Program-made: the position numbers and the translations under genes
Origin: Methylotenera sp965234545
Lineage (GTDB): Bacteria > Pseudomonadota > Gammaproteobacteria > Burkholderiales > Methylophilaceae
Assembly: GCA_965234545.1 (NCBI GenBank)
Contig: OZ248348.1
Location: forward strand, 868,001 to 932,000
Length of the DNA stretch: 64,000 nt
Reading direction: 5' to 3'
The notes under the pieces: model-generated
The model's database searches: none
Told to the model about the DNA's origin: nothing
Seen by the model: the letters and a program-made list of their open reading frames with translations, nothing else
In this document: positions 8,855 through 17,848 of the stretch, one piece after another
Numbering within the stretch: position 1 is the stretch's first letter
How the letters are laid out: each line of letters starts with the position of its first letter

Positions 8855-8878
8855 CAACATTACAATTTTGTAATGTTG
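8855..8878. promoter_or_regulatory. Palindromic operator candidate for the CusR/CopR-like regulator
   Basis: Perfect 11-bp arms CAACATTACAA and TTGTAATGTTG are separated by TT, midway in the 214-bp divergent gap between the leftward metal operon and the rightward response regulator gene. CATTACA..TGTAATG-like palindromes are known targets of CopR/CusR-type OmpR-family regulators. The position suits control of both directions by phosphorylated regulator. This is the strongest palindrome in the gap. Confidence 0.6.
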
Positions 8879-8938
8879 GATAATTGGCTTCAATGCATGC
8901 AACAATTAGCATATTGATAAATTGCTAAAGAGAAAAAG

Positions 8939-9616
8939 ATGAAAATCTTAATAGTCGAAGATGAACAGAAAACTGGCGATTACCTGAAGCAAGGCTTGAC
9001 CGAAGCGGGATTTGTAGTAGACCTTGTGCGTGACGGCCTCGATGGCGTGCATCAAGCATTAACTGACGATTACGATCTTGTTGTACTTGATGTCATGCTA
9101 CCTAAGTTAGACGGCTGGCAGGTTCTTCATCGGGTCAGGCAAGGGGGTAAGCATATGCCAGTGCTATTTCTTTCAGCTCGCGACCAGATTGAAGATAGAG
9201 TAAAGGGACTGGAGCTTGGTGCCGACGATTACCTCATCAAACCGTTTGCATTTTCTGAGCTGCTTGCAAGAGTACGTACGTTGTTGCGCCGTGGTAAAGG
9301 TAAGGAGCCGGAGCTTCTACATGTTGCTGACTTGGAATTGGACATTTTGCGACGCAGAGTCACACGAGCAGGTAAACGTATCGACCTTAGTGCCAAGGAA
9401 TTTACCCTTCTTGAATTGCTAATTCGGCGCCAAGGTGAGGTACTACCTCGTTCTCTGATTGCATCACAAGTATGGGACATGAACTTCGACAGTGACACCA
9501 ATGTGATTGAAGTTGCAATGCGTCGACTTCGTGCAAAAATTGATGATGAATTCGAGCCTAAGCTCATCCAGACTATCAGGGGCATGGGATACGTATTGGA
9601 AATCCCAGAATCATGA
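8939..9616 (+). CDS. cusR: Heavy-metal response regulator, OmpR family (CusR/CopR-like)
   Basis: The 225-residue protein has a receiver domain with acidic pocket EDE (residues 7-9), phosphorylation site Asp51 (VVLDVMLPKLDGW), a switch Ser in FLSARD and Lys near 101 (LIKPF), then an OmpR-type winged-helix DNA-binding domain (residues ~125-222, ending TIRGMGYVLE). This subfamily activates copper or silver efflux genes. It is divergent from the metal operon and overlaps the kinase gene by 4 bp. cusR, copR and irlR are all names used for this family. Confidence 0.9.
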   Translation: MKILIVEDEQKTGDYLKQGLTEAGFVVDLVRDGLDGVHQALTDDYDLVVLDVMLPKLDGWQVLHRVRQGGKHMPVLFLSARDQIEDRVKGLELGADDYLIKPFAFSELLARVRTLLRRGKGKEPELLHVADLELDILRRRVTRAGKRIDLSAKEFTLLELLIRRQGEVLPRSLIASQVWDMNFDSDTNVIEVAMRRLRAKIDDEFEPKLIQTIRGMGYVLEIPES

Positions 9617-11016
9617 TGAATCCTAAATCAATTACTTCACGTCTAACGTTATTTTTTTCAACAGCATCGACTTTAATATTGCTTGTAGTAGGACTGCTAG
9701 TTGGTTCTCTGGTGGAATCACACTTTGAGGAACAAGACCTGATGGAGCTTCATGGTAAGCTAGAACTTGTCCGTCATGCACTGGCTAAGGTCAAAACTTC
9801 ATCCGAACTCACTAACGTTCCTCAGATTCTTTCTGACGCGCTAATTGGGCATCCAGACCTTTCAGTAGCAATCCTTGGGCCAGACCAGCGTATATTGTTC
9901 ACTACGCCAAACGCAGCATTTGCCACCTTCCTTCTTGAGAAACCTAGAAGTAAAGATTTATCTGGTGAAAGTGAATCCAGTCCCGTGATGTGGGAACAAG
10001 AAGGAAAAATATATCGCGGTATTTCTGCATTTGCAGAAACTGGAATTACTGGGCAGTCCTCGACCAAAGTCGCACTGGCAATTAATATTGAGCATCATCA
10101 GACCTTCATGAAAGCATTTCATAATAATTTGTGGAAGGCAATCACCGCGGGTATTCTATTAACCATAGTGCTAGGTTGGGTTGCTGCTCGCCGAGGATTG
10201 GCTCCAGTGCGTCAAATGGCAGATGTAGCAAAAGGAATTTCGGCAAGTCACTTGAGTGATCGTTTATCATCAAACTCTGTCCCTCCCGAATTAGCTAATC
10301 TTGCGATTGCCTTTAATGAAATGCTGACGCGCCTTGAGGGTTCATTCCATCGCTTATCAGATTTCTCATCTGACCTAGCTCATGAGTTAAGAACACCAAT
10401 CAGCAATTTGATGACTCAGACGCAGGTGGCTTTATCCAAGGGCAGGTCGGCAGAGGAATATCGAGAGGTACTATATTCAAACTTGGAAGAATACGAGCGA
10501 CTGGCACGTATGATTGCCGATATGCTTTTTCTGGCAAAAGCTGATAATGGGTTAATCATACCAAGTAGCGAAATAGTAGACTTAGCTCAAGAAGTGCGAG
10601 AGCTATTTGGTTTCTACGAAGCGATTGCAGATGAACAAGGCGTAAGTCTGATTCTTACCGGACAAGGTACTGTTAGTGGTGACCGGCTAATGCTTCGCAG
10701 GGCTATAAGCAACTTACTTTCAAATGCCATTAGACACACCCCAAACGGCGGATCGATTAATGTATTCATCGATCATTCCAATCCTGAAGAAACGAATCTT
10801 GCCATTGAAAATTCTGGTGAAACTATAGCGATGGAGCATCTATCTAGGTTATTTGATCGCTTTTATAGAGTTGATCCTTCCCGTCATAAAACCAGTGATG
10901 GCGCTGGACTTGGGCTTGCCATAACAAAATCGATTATTGAAGCCCACCGAGGAAATATTCAGGTATTTTCATCAAAAGGTACTACTCGTTTTAAAATTAC
11001 TTTTCCTAACTGCTAA
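9613..11016 (+). CDS. cusS: Heavy-metal sensor histidine kinase (CusS-like)
   Basis: The 467-residue protein has two membrane helices (residues ~12-34 and ~172-192) flanking a periplasmic sensor of about 135 residues. A HAMP linker (GLAPVRQMADVAKGIS) and a HisKA segment with phospho-accepting His257 in DLAHELRTPISNL follow. The ATPase domain shows N-box LLSNAIRHTPNGG, G1 and G2 (DGAGLGLAITKSIIEAH). It matches the heavy-metal sensor kinase family and partners the response regulator it overlaps. The periplasmic metal ligand set is not identifiable by eye. Confidence 0.9.
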   Translation: MMNPKSITSRLTLFFSTASTLILLVVGLLVGSLVESHFEEQDLMELHGKLELVRHALAKVKTSSELTNVPQILSDALIGHPDLSVAILGPDQRILFTTPNAAFATFLLEKPRSKDLSGESESSPVMWEQEGKIYRGISAFAETGITGQSSTKVALAINIEHHQTFMKAFHNNLWKAITAGILLTIVLGWVAARRGLAPVRQMADVAKGISASHLSDRLSSNSVPPELANLAIAFNEMLTRLEGSFHRLSDFSSDLAHELRTPISNLMTQTQVALSKGRSAEEYREVLYSNLEEYERLARMIADMLFLAKADNGLIIPSSEIVDLAQEVRELFGFYEAIADEQGVSLILTGQGTVSGDRLMLRRAISNLLSNAIRHTPNGGSINVFIDHSNPEETNLAIENSGETIAMEHLSRLFDRFYRVDPSRHKTSDGAGLGLAITKSIIEAHRGNIQVFSSKGTTRFKITFPNC

Positions 11017-11094
11017 TCAACCTTTTATGTAGCTTTATCCGCCTTCATTGCACAAGCTCTGAAGTTGATATGCTAGACTTGAACGACAGGTTTT

Positions 11095-11118
11095 GGCCGA
11101 GCCTGTGTCAAAACGCCA
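11095..11118. repeat. Left terminal inverted repeat of the IS1182 element
   Basis: It begins GGCCGAGCCTGTGTCAAAAC and continues to GCCA. It is the exact reverse complement of 12727-12750. Confidence 0.92.
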
Positions 11119-11216
11119 GAATCAATGAATTGCAATTTTGTTCCACAACACAAGTAGCAACTTTTTAGATCAAACTTTGTTATGCAGTTTTCTTATACAA
11201 AGTAAGGCCAAAGGCC

Positions 11217-12647
11217 TTATGCAGCCATCGCCTTCGTCAATGCCACACTTCCCATGATTTTCATCACGCGTTTCATGTTGTATGCCAGAATGTGTAAACT
11301 AATTTCCGTGCTGACATGCGCTTTGGTTTTCATCAAGAAGTGCGTAGCACCCATCCAGTGTTTCAACGTACCAAACGTGTGCTCAATCGTACATCGCCTA
11401 ATCTTCATGGCGTCAGGCATGCTTTCTAGGTTCGATTGCATTTGATCTAGGACTGCTTCATTCTCCCAACGCTTAATTCGTCTTTGATTACTAGTGGTGC
11501 AACTGGACTTTAGCGTGCAATGCTTGCAGTTAGAACTCCAGTAGGTGGTGTGTGGCCGACCTTTCTCAAGTGAGCGGAAACGCTCAATCAATACGTCACC
11601 TGCTGGACACTGATAAGTATTACTCTTAGGGTCGTACACAAAGTGGCGTTTATCAAATAAACCATTGGCTTTGTTTGCTGAAGTTAAACACTTCGGCATG
11701 ATGGGCGTAACGCCGTTCTCAATACAGGCCACTACTTCTTCACCTTTGTAGTAGCCTTTATCCGCCACCACCGTCAGTGCCTCTTTTTGCAATGCGTCCT
11801 TGGCCTGCTTACCCATGTTCGCTAATTGCGTTCTATCATGACCAGCGGTGGTGACCTCATGTGCGACGATGAGATGATGCTGAGTATCCACCGCCGCCTG
11901 TACGTTATAACCGACAATGCCACCGCCACGATGTTGCATGGAACGTGCATCAGGGTCAGTTTGTGAGAGTTGCTTGTCTGGAGATGACTGTACTTCAGCT
12001 TCAATGGTTTCCAGTGCTTTCATTTGCGCTTGGAACATTGCAATACGCTCAGTCAATCGTACTTGATGGGGTGTGGATTGTTTAGGTGAGCGAATATCTG
12101 CCGCCTCTAAATCATCCAGATATTGTTGGATGTTTTTCTCCACTTCTTGCATGCGGCTTTTAATCTTGGCCTGCGTGTAGTTATTATCAGAGCTGTTGAC
12201 GGCTTTGAACTTGCTGCCATCAATGGCAATCATGGAATCAGCAAACAAATTCAAGCGGCGGCACAACTCAACAAACTGGCTACACACTTTGCGTATGGCA
12301 GGACCGTTCTCATTTCTGAATCTGGCAATGGTTTTAAAATCAGGATTGAGTCTTGCGATCAACCACATGAGTTCAACATTACGATTCGCTTCTGCTTCTA
12401 GGCGTCTACTTGATTGAATACGATTGAGGTAGCCGTAGATGTAGAGTTTGAGCATGGCCGCAGGATGATAAGACGGCCGACCCGTCTGCGCTGGATTCAC
12501 GCCTTCAAACCCTAACTCAGATAACGCTAACTGATCTACAAAGACATCAATCACGCGTACCGGATTATCTTCTGCGATGTATTCATCCAGCAACTCTGGA
12601 AGAAGTGTACTTTGTGTCCTATCTTGACCTTGTATAAATCGTTTCAT
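11217..12647 (-). CDS. IS1182-family transposase
   Basis: The 476-residue DDE transposase is full length. It has the N-terminal segment typical of the family (RFIQGQDRTQSTLLPELLDE) and an RNase H-like core: Asp in MIAIDGSKFKAVNS, Asp in VVADKGYYKGEEV, and Glu in CTIEHTFGTLKHWMG. A Cys-rich insert (CKHCTLKSSC) lies before the last motif. The reading frame is unbroken, so the element is probably active or only recently inserted. Confidence 0.93.
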   Translation of the reverse strand: MKRFIQGQDRTQSTLLPELLDEYIAEDNPVRVIDVFVDQLALSELGFEGVNPAQTGRPSYHPAAMLKLYIYGYLNRIQSSRRLEAEANRNVELMWLIARLNPDFKTIARFRNENGPAIRKVCSQFVELCRRLNLFADSMIAIDGSKFKAVNSSDNNYTQAKIKSRMQEVEKNIQQYLDDLEAADIRSPKQSTPHQVRLTERIAMFQAQMKALETIEAEVQSSPDKQLSQTDPDARSMQHRGGGIVGYNVQAAVDTQHHLIVAHEVTTAGHDRTQLANMGKQAKDALQKEALTVVADKGYYKGEEVVACIENGVTPIMPKCLTSANKANGLFDKRHFVYDPKSNTYQCPAGDVLIERFRSLEKGRPHTTYWSSNCKHCTLKSSCTTSNQRRIKRWENEAVLDQMQSNLESMPDAMKIRRCTIEHTFGTLKHWMGATHFLMKTKAHVSTEISLHILAYNMKRVMKIMGSVALTKAMAA

Positions 12648-12726
12648 ATTTAAATAAAAACAATGTAATCAGATGGTTACATTATACAATATCTAGATTA
12701 AAGTGTTAATTTCAGATTGAATTTAT

Positions 12727-12750
12727 TGGCGTTTTGACACAGGCTCGGCC
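12727..12750. repeat. Right terminal inverted repeat of the IS1182 element
   Basis: It ends ...GACACAGGCTCGGCC and is the exact reverse complement of the left repeat. The remaining bases to 12948 are AT-rich and show no gene. Confidence 0.92.
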
Positions 12751-12948
12751 GATTTTTGCCCCATAACTTATCAATTAGATTGCCATAAAGCGGACTATTA
12801 GAAACTAAAATCGACATTATTTTACGAGATTTAACTACTTTGTAGCATTACCTTAAATTTTGTCAATACACAGAACTTTACGAATACCCAAAAATTCTAT
12901 TGCGATGATTAAAAGATGGAATGTTACTCTACCATTTCAGAAGCACTT

Positions 12949-14709
12949 TTAATTATTGCTTCCAGCTAACTCTAGTAATCGAGCCACACCAACTGGCTCA
13001 TCTTTAAGCATTGCTACAACGGCATATCGTTTTGAATAATCTTGCTCCACTGCATTAATCTCAACTAACTCGTTAAGCGCTCTTTGATGAAGTAATGGCG
13101 AGTTAGTAACAGTTGCTGCAACACTGTTGTTAATCACCCATGCCCAAGGCTCAATCCCAGCACGTCGTAAGTCAGATTGAAGGTTTGCCGCTTCCAATAC
13201 AGGTGTTTTCTCTGCAAGCGTGACGATCAGAATTTTGGTTTGCTTAGGGTCTTGCAATTGCATCATGGGGGTTGTGAAATGCAGATTAGTTTTACCCATT
13301 TGACGCGTGACTTCACGGTGATAGGCACCTGTCGCATCTAATAATAGTAAGGTATGTCCAGTCGGCGCGGTGTCCATCACAACAAACTTCTTCCCAGCTT
13401 CACGAATAATGCGGGAGAACGCCTGAAACACGGCTATCTCCTCCGTACAGGGTGAACGCAAATCCTCTTCTAACAACGCTCGGCCGTGAGCGTCTAATTT
13501 TGAACCTTTGGTTTCCAATACATGCTGACGATAGCGTTCGGTTTCTTCATGTGGATCAATGCGGCTTACTGTCAAATTGTCTAGCGCACCATTGAGCGTG
13601 TCAGATAAATGTGCAGCTGGGTCAGAGGTTGTGAGAAGCACTGGTAATCCACGATGTGCTAATTCAACAGCCACAGCAGCAGCTATTGTAGTTTTACCTA
13701 CTCCACCTTTACCCATGGTCATGACCAGTCCGTGACCATCCTCGGCAATTCCATCTACTAGTTTTGATAAGCTAGGTTTGTCTAATTCTATAGGTGAGCT
13801 TTTCTTCACTTGTGCATGATATGCCGTATCTACAAGCAATTGACGTAAGGCATCCAATCCGACCAAATCGAATGGTTTAAGGATGACATTATCTTGTGGG
13901 AGTGATTTTAAGACTTCTGGAATGGCATGAAGAGCAGCCTGCTCACGTTTATAAATTGCAGCCGCTAAGTCATCATTATCAGCCTCTACTTTTGGCAAAA
14001 TGCCATTGATTACCAAATACTGTTGATTCAAACCAATGCCAGCAAGTTCTTCATGGGTACGTGCTACTTCACGTAATGTGGATTGCTGCGCACGTGCCAC
14101 CAGTATTAATCGTGTACGTTTACCATCAGCAAGCGCATCGACTGCCGCTTTGTATTGCTCGCGTTGCTTTTCAAGACCAGCTAATGGACCTAAACAAGAT
14201 GCATCGCCTTTACCTTCTTCTAGAAAGCCACTCCATGCGCCAGGCAATTGCAATAAGCGTATGGTATGTCCAGTTGGGGCAGTGTCAAAGATGATATGGT
14301 CATAGCCTGCAGTTAATGGTGAATCAATTAGCAAAGAAGTGAATTCATCAAATGCAGCAATCTCGGTTGTACATGCACCAGATAGCTGCTCTTCAATTCC
14401 TTTGACTACTGCATCAGGTAGTATGCCGCGCACTGGGCCAACGATGCGATCTCTATATAATTGCGCGGCGGCTTGTGGGTCGATTTCAAGTGCGGCAAGA
14501 TTCTGAACTGCTGGTACTGGCGTAATATTGTTGCCTATAGTGACTCCAAACACTTGTCCTACATTTGATGCGGGATCGGTGCTTACCAGTAATACGCGTT
14601 TACCAGCTTCAGCTAACTGAATGGCCGTTGCACAGGCAATAGAAGTCTTGCCAACGCCGCCTTTGCCAGTAAAAAATAGAAAGCGTGGCGGTTGGTCAAG
14701 AAATTTCAT
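12949..14709 (-). CDS. arsA: Arsenical pump-driving ATPase ArsA
   Basis: The 586-residue protein contains two homologous ATPase halves. Walker A (GKGGVGKT) occurs at residues 15-22 and 333-340, and the signal DTAPTGHT follows in each half. The three arsenite-binding cysteines of E. coli ArsA (C113, C172, C422) are matched by C113, C172 and C421. It is the soluble ATPase that energises arsenite extrusion, receiving As(III) from ArsD. Unusually for textbook operons the permease here is Acr3 rather than ArsB, though such pairings are known. It is the last gene of the ars operon. Confidence 0.95.
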   Translation of the reverse strand: MKFLDQPPRFLFFTGKGGVGKTSIACATAIQLAEAGKRVLLVSTDPASNVGQVFGVTIGNNITPVPAVQNLAALEIDPQAAAQLYRDRIVGPVRGILPDAVVKGIEEQLSGACTTEIAAFDEFTSLLIDSPLTAGYDHIIFDTAPTGHTIRLLQLPGAWSGFLEEGKGDASCLGPLAGLEKQREQYKAAVDALADGKRTRLILVARAQQSTLREVARTHEELAGIGLNQQYLVINGILPKVEADNDDLAAAIYKREQAALHAIPEVLKSLPQDNVILKPFDLVGLDALRQLLVDTAYHAQVKKSSPIELDKPSLSKLVDGIAEDGHGLVMTMGKGGVGKTTIAAAVAVELAHRGLPVLLTTSDPAAHLSDTLNGALDNLTVSRIDPHEETERYRQHVLETKGSKLDAHGRALLEEDLRSPCTEEIAVFQAFSRIIREAGKKFVVMDTAPTGHTLLLLDATGAYHREVTRQMGKTNLHFTTPMMQLQDPKQTKILIVTLAEKTPVLEAANLQSDLRRAGIEPWAWVINNSVAATVTNSPLLHQRALNELVEINAVEQDYSKRYAVVAMLKDEPVGVARLLELAGSNN

Positions 14710-14728
14710 TAGATTGCCTTCATTTTAA

Positions 14729-15088
14729 TTAACAACATTTACCGCCACTACAACATCCGCCAGCTGGTGCAACTTCTGTTATGGCTACGATGCCAGCCCA
14801 GCGCGATAACTCTGTGCGATTAGGATAGCGACCAGCCAAAGCAAACTCACCATCAAGTAATATCAGCGGTAATGCCTCTTGCCCTGAACGCTCAAGAAAG
14901 TCCCTAACTACTTTGTTATTCGCAAAATCCATAGGCTGTTGTGCGAGATTAAAACGCTCAATCTTCGCCCCATTCTGCTTAGCCCAATCTACGTCTGCGC
15001 TAAAACCAATTAATTGCTGGTCTACATCCACACCACATACACCACTGCTACAACACATGGCTGGGTCAAATACTTGTATCGTTTTCAT
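14729..15088 (-). CDS. arsD: Arsenite metallochaperone ArsD
   Basis: Three successive ATG codons (15094, 15091, 15088) follow an AGGAG site. The third is chosen because it has good spacing and reproduces the canonical numbering C12, C13 and C18 (PAMCCSSGVC). The thioredoxin-like protein ends with two Cys pairs (GGCCSGGKCC), as in long ArsD forms. ArsD binds As(III) through C12/C13/C18 and passes it to ArsA. It lies directly upstream of arsA and downstream of arsC, in the conserved order. Confidence 0.93.
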   Translation of the reverse strand: MKTIQVFDPAMCCSSGVCGVDVDQQLIGFSADVDWAKQNGAKIERFNLAQQPMDFANNKVVRDFLERSGQEALPLILLDGEFALAGRYPNRTELSRWAGIVAITEVAPAGGCCSGGKCC

Positions 15089-15100
15089 CATCATGTCTCC

Positions 15101-15580
15101 TTATACAACTATGGTGGCAATCTTATCCATTGCAAGCTTGAGTGCTGGCTTGTCATGTTTTAATGTTTCTAGTGGCAAGGCTAAAAAGGCTTCAATTCGT
15201 GCACGTAATATGCTGTAAGCCTTTATGAATGCCGCGTCTATTTCTTCATCCGTGCCTGTTGCATGGGCGGGGTCTTCAACACCCCAGTGACTTCTTAAGA
15301 CTGGGCCAAGATAAGCTGGACAGGTTTCGCCTGCAGCATTACCGCATACTGAGATTACAATATCTGGCGTAGCTGGTAGATTATCCCAAGACTTACTATG
15401 GTAGCCTTCGGTTGAAATGCCTTCACGTGCAAGTAATGCAAGTGAACGTGGGTGAACGTAGCCAGCTGGTTTACTACCAGCACTCATAGCTTTCCAACCA
15501 GCTGGAGCTAAATGATTAAAAGTAGCTTCGCCCAAAATAGAGCGGCATGAATTGCCAGTGCATAGAAATAAAATGTTCAT
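15101..15580 (-). CDS. arsC: Arsenate reductase ArsC, LMW-phosphatase type (copy 1)
   Basis: The 159-residue protein has the phosphatase-type P-loop CTGNSCR (Cys7 to Arg13) at the N-terminus. The redox pair Cys79 and Cys87 (SVCGNAAGETC) completes the three-cysteine relay of thioredoxin-linked arsenate reductases. It reduces As(V) to As(III) for export. An extra cysteine (Cys12) lies inside the P-loop. A second, divergent copy lies at 16674. Confidence 0.93.
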   Translation of the reverse strand: MNILFLCTGNSCRSILGEATFNHLAPAGWKAMSAGSKPAGYVHPRSLALLAREGISTEGYHSKSWDNLPATPDIVISVCGNAAGETCPAYLGPVLRSHWGVEDPAHATGTDEEIDAAFIKAYSILRARIEAFLALPLETLKHDKPALKLAMDKIATIVV

Positions 15581-15621
15581 GATTTATTTATCGATATTAA
15601 ATTTAAAAATTACGTTAAGAA

Positions 15622-16674
15622 TTATGTCTGGGAATACCAGCCCTTACTATTATTAACCACTTGAACGACCAGTAGCATCACAGGCACTTCAATAAGTACG
15701 CCAACAACTGTTGCTAAAGCCGCGCCTGAATTAAACCCAAAGATACTGATAGCAGCAGCCACAGCCAGTTCAAAGAAATTGCTAGCGCCGATTAGTGCTG
15801 AGGGACAGGCGATATTGTGTTTTTCACCGACTTTGCGATTTAACCAGTAGGCAAGACTAGAGTTGAAGAACACCTGAATTAGAATCGGCACCGACAACAT
15901 GACGATTACCATTGGCTGCTTTAAAATCGCTTCGCCTTGGAAAGCGAATAATAGGATTAAAGTCACTAATAATGCAGAAATTGACCATGGGGCTATCTTG
16001 TGCATTGCTGTATCAAAGCTAGATTGACCACCTCTGAGTAGCGCCTTGCGAAGAAGCTGTGCCAAGATCACTGGGATAACAATGTAAAGAATCACTGAAG
16101 TGATTAACGTAGCCCAAGGTACGGTAATTGATGAGATACCTAGAAGCAATCCGACAATAGGCGCAAACGCAAAAATCATAATCGTGTCATTGAGGGCAAC
16201 TTGTGACAACGTGAACAAAGGGTCTCCATCAGTCAGACGACTCCAGACAAATACCATGGCCGTGCAAGGTGCCGCAGCCAATAATATTAAGCCTGCAATA
16301 TAACTATCTAATTGGTCTGCTGGTAAATATCCTGCAAACACATGACGAATGAATAACCAGCCAAGAAAAGCCATAGAAAATGGCTTAACCGCCCAGTTGA
16401 TGAATAACGTGACACCAATACCTTTCCAGTGTGCTTTGACCTCATGCAAGGCACTAAAATCAACTTTGACTAGCATTGGGATAATCATGACCCAAATTAA
16501 TAGCCCAACAGGAAGATTTACTTGAGCCACTTCCATATGCCCAATCATTTGGAATACGCTAGGTAGTAATTGACCAAGTGCAATACCAACCACAATGCAA
16601 AGTGCTACCCAAAGCGATAGATAACGCTCAAATAGGCTCATGTTGCTTGTCGGCTTTTTGCATTCATTACTCAT
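15622..16674 (-). CDS. acr3: Arsenite efflux transporter Acr3
   Basis: The 350-residue protein has about ten hydrophobic helices and the family signature AAPCTAMVFVWSRLTDGDP, including the conserved membrane cysteine. It extrudes arsenite across the inner membrane by ion-motive force, here perhaps assisted by ArsA. The start overlaps the stop of the upstream arsC by one base (TAATG). It is also annotated arsB in many genomes, but the sequence belongs to the ACR3 and not the ArsB family. Confidence 0.94.
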   Translation of the reverse strand: MSNECKKPTSNMSLFERYLSLWVALCIVVGIALGQLLPSVFQMIGHMEVAQVNLPVGLLIWVMIIPMLVKVDFSALHEVKAHWKGIGVTLFINWAVKPFSMAFLGWLFIRHVFAGYLPADQLDSYIAGLILLAAAPCTAMVFVWSRLTDGDPLFTLSQVALNDTIMIFAFAPIVGLLLGISSITVPWATLITSVILYIVIPVILAQLLRKALLRGGQSSFDTAMHKIAPWSISALLVTLILLFAFQGEAILKQPMVIVMLSVPILIQVFFNSSLAYWLNRKVGEKHNIACPSALIGASNFFELAVAAAISIFGFNSGAALATVVGVLIEVPVMLLVVQVVNNSKGWYSQT

Positions 16675-17177
16675 TATTGGTCCTTGATTTTACCGATGTT
16701 GTCTAATTCATTTTTAATCGTAAAGTTATCTAAGCTTGCCAGCGGCAAGTTAGTAAACAAATTGACACGGTTGGACATAAAGCGAAGAATTTTTTGGAAT
16801 TCTTGACGCTTTTCTTCATCAGTTCCTTGGAATGCGGCTGGATCGTCAAATCCCCAATGCGCTGTAATAGGTTTACCTAACCAGACTGGACATGCTTCAC
16901 CAGCTGCTTTATCGCAAACGGTAAATATAAAGTCCATTTGAGGTGCATCTGGTAGTGCAAACTCATCCCAGCTCTTGCTTCTTAATTCACTGCTTGGGTA
17001 ACCCAGTGAGTTAACAACTTCAATAGCCATTGGATGCACCTTACCTGTAGGGTGACTACCTGCGCTATAAGCCTTAAAGCGTCCTTTGCCCAATTTATTG
17101 AATAGGGCTTCAGCCATAATGCTACGGGCTGAATTGCCTGTGCAGAGTACAAGTATGTTATAAATTTTGTCAGCCAT
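16674..17177 (-). CDS. arsC: Arsenate reductase ArsC, LMW-phosphatase type (copy 2)
   Basis: The 167-residue protein has the P-loop CTGNSAR (Cys12 to Arg18) and a second pair Cys88/Cys96 (TVCDKAAGEAC), so the catalytic relay is intact. It differs clearly from the downstream copy (Ala for Cys inside the P-loop, different C-terminus), so the pair is not a fresh duplication. It is promoter-proximal, between arsR and acr3. Confidence 0.93.
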   Translation of the reverse strand: MADKIYNILVLCTGNSARSIMAEALFNKLGKGRFKAYSAGSHPTGKVHPMAIEVVNSLGYPSSELRSKSWDEFALPDAPQMDFIFTVCDKAAGEACPVWLGKPITAHWGFDDPAAFQGTDEEKRQEFQKILRFMSNRVNLFTNLPLASLDNFTIKNELDNIGKIKDQ

Positions 17178-17255
17178 ATCGTTTTCCTTCTAACTCTTGT
17201 AGAGGTTAATTAAATATTACTTGGTGGGAGATTTGTGATTTCTGCTTAGTGAGTT

Positions 17256-17609
17256 TTAAACGTGTTCTTTGGTCTTACAAGTCTCAGGCGTTGTGCAGGC
17301 TGGAGTAGCTACTGTTGAACAGGGATTACCTCCGCAGCAATTCTCGGTCAAGTATCCAATTAGCGAGTTCATAGTCTCGAAGTTGGCTGAATAGATGACA
17401 AACCGACTTTCCTGACGTGAGTACACCATATCCGCATGTGACATCTCTTTAAGATGAAATGACATTGTGGATGGCGGTATGCCCGTCATTTCACTTATTT
17501 TGCCAGCTGGCAGACCTTCTGGACCAGCTTGCACAAGGATGCGAAAAATATCCAAGCGCGATTCTTGGGCTAAAGATGCTAGGGCATTGACTACAGATTT
17601 CTTTTCCAT
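17256..17609 (-). CDS. arsR: ArsR-family arsenite-responsive repressor
   Basis: The 117-residue protein has a winged helix (recognition region GIPPSTMSFHLKEMSHADMV) and a C-terminal cysteine cluster (C91, C92, C97 in NCCGGNPC). This placement matches the atypical As(III) site of Acidithiobacillus-type ArsR (C95/C96/C102) rather than the E. coli site in the DNA-recognition helix, where no CxC motif is present here. It is the first gene of the operon and presumably represses its own promoter until arsenite binds. Confidence 0.93.
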   Translation of the reverse strand: MEKKSVVNALASLAQESRLDIFRILVQAGPEGLPAGKISEMTGIPPSTMSFHLKEMSHADMVYSRQESRFVIYSANFETMNSLIGYLTENCCGGNPCSTVATPACTTPETCKTKEHV

Positions 17610-17848
17610 ATTTCTATATTAATGAAAATGTGGAATTTATGTCAAGACAAATATTATTTGTTACATGAATATATTTATTTTAAGGGAGGTTTACAGATAA
17701 TTGCTCTGCGGGTGACTGGCTGCAAGGCCCAAAGAAGTCATTAAACAACTACATATCCGGGGTGGTTTTATCGCCCCGTGTCCCTGTTGAGGGGTGAGTT
17801 AGGTCGTAGCGAATAAGGCAACACAATCCAAACCTATTGAGCCATCGG
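17610..17848. other. Non-coding spacer upstream of arsR
   Basis: No gene is seen. It holds the arsR promoter region at its left end and a GC-rich hairpin (CGGGG...CCCCG, about 17758-17779) near its middle. The sharp change from AT-rich to GC-richer sequence near 17700 suggests a junction between DNA of different origin. Confidence 0.45.
17647..17661. promoter_or_regulatory. Candidate ArsR operator
   Basis: Inverted repeat ACAAAT-ATT-ATTTGT lies 37 bp upstream of the arsR start in an AT-rich promoter region. Position and symmetry suit a dimeric ArsR site; the exact operator sequence of this ArsR type is not known to me. Confidence 0.35.

Larger units (their letters stand above)
11095..12750. 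mobile_element. IS1182-family insertion sequence, intact
   Basis: A 1656-bp element is bounded by perfect 24-bp inverted repeats and carries one complete leftward transposase gene. It is inserted between the end of the cusS-like gene and the arsenic operon, disrupting no recognisable gene. No clear target duplication is seen; the flanks are T-rich (TTTT before the left end, GATTTTT after the right end). Confidence 0.9.

Noticed and set aside
8708..8917. 69-codon plus-strand frame in the copper promoter gap
   Set aside because: It overlaps the operator palindrome and the divergent gene start, has no ribosome site and no recognisable protein character.
11085..12760. Target-site duplication of the IS1182 element
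   Set aside because: The flanks are T-rich on both sides, but no direct repeat of convincing length abuts both inverted repeats.
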